From: CAIQJJ01 sp049325275
GTDB lineage: Bacteria; Chloroflexota; Anaerolineae; Anaerolineales; UBA4823
Direction: 5' to 3'
Assembly (NCBI GenBank): GCA_049325275.1
Contig: JBMOLU010000073.1
Span: 62,001-126,000, forward strand
Length of the DNA: 64,000 nucleotides
Position 1 is the stretch's first letter. The number at the start of each line of letters is the position of its first letter. Below the pieces are notes generated by a model. That model was not told the origin of the DNA. It ran no database searches and saw only the letters and a list, made by a program, of their open reading frames with translations. The translations under genes and the position numbers were made by a program. Of this stretch, positions 59,747 through 64,000 are shown piece after piece.

Positions 59747-62437
59747 TCACTGCTCGCGCAGGCGCGGATTGAGAATACGCTCGAGGGCAAAGCCGAGCAT
59801 GGCGAAAGACAAGCCGGTCAGCAGGAGCAGGAAAATCGGTTCCAACACCCAGAACCTGGAGCCGTAGCTGCCTCCATAGCGAAGCGCTTCAAAAACCACC
59901 CGTCCCCATGTCGGATAGTCGGACCTCACGTTGAAAATTCCGAGGGTTGCCTCCAGAAAAACGTAGCTGGGAATCAGGGTGATCAACTGCGGAATCAAAA
60001 TCGGGACGATGCGCGGCACGAGATAAAGCGCAATCATGCGGAGGTCACTTGCACCGGAAGCCCTGGCGGCTTCGATATATGGCGCGGTTTTCACCGTTAG
60101 CAACGCCGCCCGAAACGATTTAATCGGGCTGCCGAAAACATTCAACAGGACGATACCTCCTAAAAGAACCCAAATACTGACATCAAAATATGCATATACC
60201 AAGACACAGATCGCAATGACAGGCAGGATCATATTGACATCTACGGCGCGCTGGATCAGGTTATCCACCCAGCCGCCGTACCAGACTCCGAGCGCAGCGA
60301 TCAACATGGACAAGAACGTGGTGACGAATGCGCCGAGCAGCCCCAGGAGCAGGGCAAAGGGCATGCCCCACATTAACGGGACCAATAAATCGCGGCGCAT
60401 ATAATCGGTGCCGGCTACGCCGTATACCTGCCCGATCAAGACAAGCTCGGCATCCAGATCGGTCGCCTGTTCAAAGGTCGCCACCTTCAGTTCCAACTGG
60501 TAACGGCCCGGCAGCGCCATCGGCTGATCGGTGGCCGGGTCGGCGAAAAGCAGCCAGGTCTTCGGCGTCGCATAGTTACCGGAACTGACAAACCACGCCT
60601 GCCAGCGGGGGTTTTCGGCGAGAAAGCGCCGGGGCGAAATCGCGTCCATCCTGTATGTAAACGCCGAGGTGACCGAAAAGCCATCCAGGTTGTAGCTTCT
60701 GCCGTCTGGCGTCGACCAGGTGAGAGAGACAAACGGACGTTTGGCATCATAGTCTGCGTCGAAATAGACGAATATCTCCTGTGGAAAGCCACCGTATGGA
60801 TAGTCGATGGCATAGGTAAGGGTGATTACATCGTTTCCTGATTTGCCCGGCCGAATCGTTTTGGTAGCCGTGCCATGCTGGCTGCCGAGAACGATCGTCG
60901 AAGGCTCGTCATGACGGCGCAAGACGTTCAACCACGCCGGTTGGGCAAGCCTGGGCGTGTAGACGCGGCCTGTCAGCATTTTGGAATACCACAACTGCCC
61001 CAAGCGGCCATACGGATAGGCCGTGACGGCATAAAGCGAGCCAAGTACCAACAGCAGGATCACGGCCAGGCCAAAGAGCGCCGAGGGGTAGCGGACAACC
61101 TGGCGCAGCACGGGCAGCGCTACTTCGCGGGCTGTTTTGAAGCCAACCCGTATGGATTGCGCAAAAGCCAGCGCCCGGCGGGATAGCGGTACGTGATAGG
61201 CCTTCGAGGCCGGTTCAACACCCGGGAAGCGCTTGCGCACCGGCCGCATTTGCCAGGTATGCTTTCTGCCAACCAGGCGCAGCGAACGGTTGCCATCATC
61301 GAAGCGCACGCGCGGATCGACCAGCACGTAAGCAATATCCAGAACCAGCACCGTCACCGCCAGCAGGTAAGCAAACAGAACGACAATTCCCAACGTGACA
61401 GAGGTCACGCCCGGGTAGAAGCTCTCGCCCAGGAAATTGGGCAAAGTCTCGATATAGAGACGGCCAATTCCCGGCCAGTTCATTACTTTCTCTAGCGCAA
61501 TCAGCATTTGCCAGAACGTGATCAGCATCAATGCAAAACTGGTAAGGATATAGGAAGCCGCCGGGCGAAGAATGTAGCGTCTTTCGATGAGCCGGTCCGG
61601 CAATCCCTTGGCCCTGGCAAACGCCACGTAGTCCTCATCTACGTATAACAGGAAAAAGGTGCGCCACGTATAAGCGTATTGAAAAAACAGGCTCAACAAA
61701 ATCGCCGATAACGGCAAAACCGCGTGCCGGGCGATCATGGCGGCCCGTTCTACCCATGTGTCCGGCGCAGCAACATCGTACAGCCCCCCAACCGGTAGCA
61801 GGCGCAATTCCACAGCAAAGATCATCACCAGCAGCACACCCAGGACCCAACTGGGAATCGAAGAAACCGGCGCCAACAATGTTACGAGCCTGTCGGGCAA
61901 GCTGCCCACGTGCCGGAAAAGGAATAAGGCCAACGGAATACCCAGCAGAAACAGCAGCAGAAAGGCAGGCCCGACCAATAACAGCGTGTGCGGCAGGTCG
62001 GTCAGCAAGATATCCTTCACCCGTTGGCTGGGATAAGACGAGCCTGGTGGCGAACTAACACGCACGTCTTCGTTCCAGTCGAGCCGGAGCGCCTTAAGCG
62101 TCCACCAAAACTGGCGTGGCCAGTAAGGCAGGTTAAGGCCAGATGCATCGGCAAGCTGCCGGCGGGCATCATCCAGAACAGCTTGTTCTTCAGGAGATGG
62201 CTTGCATCCCCAACAAAACAGGGCAGGAAAACGCTGCTTTAGCTCACCTTGAATTTCTTTTTCGAGGCTGGCTTCGATCTGCCCGCTTTGGTTGGCGATC
62301 ACCACGGTAATGAACACGCCTGCGAAGAGCGTTACGGCAATGATGAACGAGCGGACCAACAAATACTTCGCCATTCGCACGAGGGCGCCGGCAGGTTTTG
62401 TTGAAAGGTCTCCGGACGAGAGAGAGGTTCGCTCCAT
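59747..62437 (-). CDS. Fused DppB-DppC-type ABC permease with inserted exterior domain
   Basis: An 896-residue fusion of two peptide/nickel-type ABC permease subunits. The first half (about 20-395) includes EDYVAFARAKGLPDRLIERRYILRPA, the coupling EAA loop of DppB. A linker follows. The second half starts near residue 465 with a membrane helix, then about 200 residues of beta-rich extracytoplasmic sequence (RRFLAENPRWQAWF, FADPATDQPMALPGRYQLELK) and the DppC-like helices with EAA loop APYIEAARASGASDLRMIALYLVPR. No ATPase or binding-protein gene is adjacent. Its promoter places the start at or near 62437; an alternative ATG lies at 62374. Confidence 0.85.
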   Translation of the reverse strand: MERTSLSSGDLSTKPAGALVRMAKYLLVRSFIIAVTLFAGVFITVVIANQSGQIEASLEKEIQGELKQRFPALFCWGCKPSPEEQAVLDDARRQLADASGLNLPYWPRQFWWTLKALRLDWNEDVRVSSPPGSSYPSQRVKDILLTDLPHTLLLVGPAFLLLFLLGIPLALFLFRHVGSLPDRLVTLLAPVSSIPSWVLGVLLVMIFAVELRLLPVGGLYDVAAPDTWVERAAMIARHAVLPLSAILLSLFFQYAYTWRTFFLLYVDEDYVAFARAKGLPDRLIERRYILRPAASYILTSFALMLITFWQMLIALEKVMNWPGIGRLYIETLPNFLGESFYPGVTSVTLGIVVLFAYLLAVTVLVLDIAYVLVDPRVRFDDGNRSLRLVGRKHTWQMRPVRKRFPGVEPASKAYHVPLSRRALAFAQSIRVGFKTAREVALPVLRQVVRYPSALFGLAVILLLVLGSLYAVTAYPYGRLGQLWYSKMLTGRVYTPRLAQPAWLNVLRRHDEPSTIVLGSQHGTATKTIRPGKSGNDVITLTYAIDYPYGGFPQEIFVYFDADYDAKRPFVSLTWSTPDGRSYNLDGFSVTSAFTYRMDAISPRRFLAENPRWQAWFVSSGNYATPKTWLLFADPATDQPMALPGRYQLELKVATFEQATDLDAELVLIGQVYGVAGTDYMRRDLLVPLMWGMPFALLLGLLGAFVTTFLSMLIAALGVWYGGWVDNLIQRAVDVNMILPVIAICVLVYAYFDVSIWVLLGGIVLLNVFGSPIKSFRAALLTVKTAPYIEAARASGASDLRMIALYLVPRIVPILIPQLITLIPSYVFLEATLGIFNVRSDYPTWGRVVFEALRYGGSYGSRFWVLEPIFLLLLTGLSFAMLGFALERILNPRLREQ

Positions 62438-62443
62438 CCATCC

Positions 62444-62473
62444 ACTATATCACAACACCATTTCAGACGGCAA
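62444..62473 (-). promoter_or_regulatory. Leaderless promoter for the fused permease
   Basis: On the minus strand TTGCCG (62473-62468), an 18-base spacer and TATAGT (62449-62444) precede the ATG at 62437 by 6 bases, so the message would start at the AUG. Confidence 0.5.
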
Positions 62474-62559
62474 ATCGGCAGTCCGATAGTTCGGTGCCGG
62501 TATGCCTCGCAGGCCATCCTCTGCACTGCCAGAGCTTTGCATCCAGCCTTCGGGCAATT

Positions 62560-63138
62560 TCAGACCAAATTGCCGATCAGGTAGAGCGCCGGGTAAAAGA
62601 AAATCCAGACCACATCGACGAAGTGCCAGTAGATGGCAGCGGCTTCGACGGGCCAGTGCCGCTCCGGCGTATAGCGTCCTTTGCGATAGTTGTTGAGAAC
62701 AAAGAGCAGAAAAATGACACCGCTCAAAACGTGCAAAGCGTGCAGCCCCGTCATGGTGTAAAAGATGGCGCCGTAAACATCCTCATCGGGGCCAAAGGGG
62801 GCGATTTGCCATTCGACGCCCACCACCCCGGCCAGGAAGGCGATTCCCAGGGCCAGGGTGATCGTCAGGCTGAGCATGAAGTTTTTGCGGTCGCCGTGTG
62901 CGGCGGCAACTTCGGCGCGGTTCATGAAAAAGCTGCTGATCAGCAAGACGGAGGTGACGAGCAGGCCCAGGTACTGGTTCAACTCCGGGCGGGTGTTGCC
63001 CCACAGCGCAACCCGGCTGATTAGCAAGCCGCCAAACATGAACGAATCGGACAGCAGGAACAGCCACAGGCCGATGCGGTTGGTGGCGCTCTTGTGACGA
63101 TAAGCCGCCAGGGTGTTGGTTTTTGCTGCCGTACTCAT
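62560..63138 (-). CDS. ctaE: Cytochrome c oxidase subunit III
   Basis: A 192-residue, five-helix subunit III of a haem-copper oxidase, short form as in caa3/bacterial oxidases. GLWLFLLSDSFMFGGLL, TGLHALHVLSGVIFLLFV and AIYWHFVDVVWIFFYPALYLI are signature blocks. It stabilises subunit I and proton uptake. Its ATG overlaps the stop of the subunit IV gene (ATGA). Confidence 0.93.
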   Translation of the reverse strand: MSTAAKTNTLAAYRHKSATNRIGLWLFLLSDSFMFGGLLISRVALWGNTRPELNQYLGLLVTSVLLISSFFMNRAEVAAAHGDRKNFMLSLTITLALGIAFLAGVVGVEWQIAPFGPDEDVYGAIFYTMTGLHALHVLSGVIFLLFVLNNYRKGRYTPERHWPVEAAAIYWHFVDVVWIFFYPALYLIGNLV

Positions 63139-63353
63139 TCTTCCTCCTCACCATAAAACACCTTGCCGATGTGCATATAATCGCGCAGCACCAAAAAGGC
63201 CTTGAGCAGGGCAATGGCGATCAACACCAGCGCCCAGTTCCCCAACTGGCTGGCGAAGAACTCCGCCACGGTGAACACAGTCAAGATCATGAAGACCATG
63301 ATCCCGGCGCGATACTTTTCAGATTTACGTTGTTCAAGTGTAGGAAGCGTCAT
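63135..63353 (-). CDS. ctaF: Cytochrome c oxidase subunit IV (CtaF-like)
   Basis: A 72-residue protein with two membrane helices (GIMVFMILTVFTVAEFF and WALVLIAIALLKAFLVLRDYMHI), the small prokaryotic subunit IV. The long upstream frame to 63476 overlaps ctaD and is not real; the ATG at 63353 begins MTLPTLEQRKSEKYRAG. It lies between ctaD and ctaE with a 25-base gap and an ATGA overlap. Confidence 0.85.
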   Translation of the reverse strand: MTLPTLEQRKSEKYRAGIMVFMILTVFTVAEFFASQLGNWALVLIAIALLKAFLVLRDYMHIGKVFYGEEEE

Positions 63354-63378
63354 CGAATATTCTCCAGACCATTCCGAA

Positions 63379-64000
63379 TCAGTGCGTATGTACGGGTTCC
63401 GCAGGAAGCTTGACGTAAGTCGATCCTTCCAGGCCGTAATCGTACGGCTCGCCGATGACCTGCGGGGGCTGTGCATAATTGTGTTCGGGGATGGGTGTCG
63501 GCAGTAACCACTCCGGCGAACGCGAGCGCCAGGGGTTGGCTTCTGCTACCGGGCCGCGCCTGGCGCTGTAGGCCAGGTTGAAGAGAAAGATCAACACCGA
63601 CAGGCCGATAGCAAAACCGGCAATCGTGATCCACACGTTTTCGTTCTCGATCCCCAGACCCTCGTCATAACCGGCGATGCGCCGGCGCATCCCCATCAGG
63701 CCAACGAACATCTGCCCGAAAGACTGGATCATGAAACCGGGGAAGATCAACCAGAAGTGAACCTGCCCAAGGCGCTCGTTGTACATGCGCCCGGTCAACT
63801 TGGGATACCAGAAGTAAATCGCCGCCATGAAGGGGAAGACAAAACCGCCAAACATCGTGGCATGGAAGTGCCCAACCACGAAGTACGTATCGTGCAGGTG
63901 CAGATCGGTCGAAACCGTGCCGTTGGGCGGGCCGCTCAGACCACCGATCAGGAAAACGGCGATCGAACCCAGGATGAAAAGCATCGGCGTCTGGAAGGTC
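63379..64000 (-). CDS. ctaD: Cytochrome c oxidase subunit I, C-terminal part
   Basis: About 206 C-terminal residues of subunit I; the gene continues past base 64000. TPMLFILGSIAVFLIGG and HDTYFVVGHFHATMFGG, with the adjacent His ligands of high- and low-spin haem, are unmistakable. It is the catalytic subunit that reduces oxygen to water at the haem-copper centre and pumps protons. A soluble Pro-rich tail with GEPYDYGLEGSTYVKLP ends the chain. The in-window ATG at 63984 is internal, not a start. Confidence 0.95.
   Translation of the reverse strand, partial: TFQTPMLFILGSIAVFLIGGLSGPPNGTVSTDLHLHDTYFVVGHFHATMFGGFVFPFMAAIYFWYPKLTGRMYNERLGQVHFWLIFPGFMIQSFGQMFVGLMGMRRRIAGYDEGLGIENENVWITIAGFAIGLSVLIFLFNLAYSARRGPVAEANPWRSRSPEWLLPTPIPEHNYAQPPQVIGEPYDYGLEGSTYVKLPAEPVHTH

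Overview
The window reads as chromosomal DNA of a Chloroflexota bacterium, most likely Anaerolineae or Ardenticatenia-like. I infer this from gene style, not from a marker gene. Secreted lipoproteins carry Pro/Thr-rich linkers, beta-propellers and a C-terminal YLPIILR-type tail. Several genes sit a few bases behind a TATAAT box with no ribosome-binding site. Metabolism mixes an ADP-forming acetyl-CoA synthetase, an aa3-type oxidase and glycoside hydrolases. There is no rRNA, tRNA, CRISPR array, prophage or IS transposase in the 64 kb. Genes are closely packed and high in G+C, except for a lower-G+C gene-poor stretch at about 36.5-37.1 kb.

Layout, left half. 0-9 kb: the end of a Tad/type II secretion ATPase, a lipoprotein, a large double-propeller lipoprotein behind a GAAG microsatellite, a lactate permease, a small membrane protein and an APH-like kinase. 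8.7-11.6 kb: a PerR-type regulator and KatG, both behind PerR-box-like sites. 11.8-16 kb: a GH95 alpha-L-fucosidase and a NarL/DesK-type two-component system. 16-23 kb: a membrane-anchored bactofilin-like protein, membrane proteins and lipoproteins (one an SGNH-FGE fusion lacking key residues), a decayed WD40 fragment and a DUF4432 sugar-epimerase-like protein. 23-31 kb: an HD-GYP protein, ADP-forming acyl-CoA synthetase, and a heterodimeric ABC exporter pair with an MFS gene between its halves. 30.8-35.2 kb: GH2 beta-galactosidase and GH10 xylanase, both without signal peptides.

Layout, right half. 35.4-42 kb: hemolysin III, a stand-alone Lrp ligand-binding domain, an ECF sigma factor, then a PerR-controlled oxidative-stress/iron cluster (PerR, MbfA-type ferritin/VIT exporter, archaeal-type peroxiredoxin) and an alpha/beta hydrolase. 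41.6-49.4 kb is the most coherent accessory module: OsmC, a CsoR/CstR-family sensor with a persulfide-sensor residue pattern, and FmdB transcribed leftward from a promoter whose -10 lies in a palindromic operator. Transcribed rightward are an ArsR regulator, an octaheme cytochrome of the tetrathionate-reductase family, a heptaheme cytochrome fused to a membrane cytochrome b, and a two-gene YeeE/YedE (TsuA-like) sulfur transporter whose second half carries a rhodanese-like domain without its catalytic Cys. Together they suggest uptake, sensing and respiratory reduction of sulfur compounds. 49.5-51 kb: two coupled secreted proteins. 51-64 kb, leftward: malate dehydrogenase, thioredoxin reductase, branched-chain aminotransferase, class III cyclase, and aa3 oxidase genes (CtaD, CtaF, CtaE) with assembly factors (Sco1, a cupredoxin-like protein, SURF1), interrupted by an orphan fused DppB-DppC-type permease.

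Intergenic DNA carries two dispersed repeat families: one with GTANCTTCTCAA-like termini and CTCCCG...CGGGA palindromes, the other built on a CCTAACCC/GCCGTGCCGCC core, including an 80-bp tandem duplication upstream of the fucosidase.
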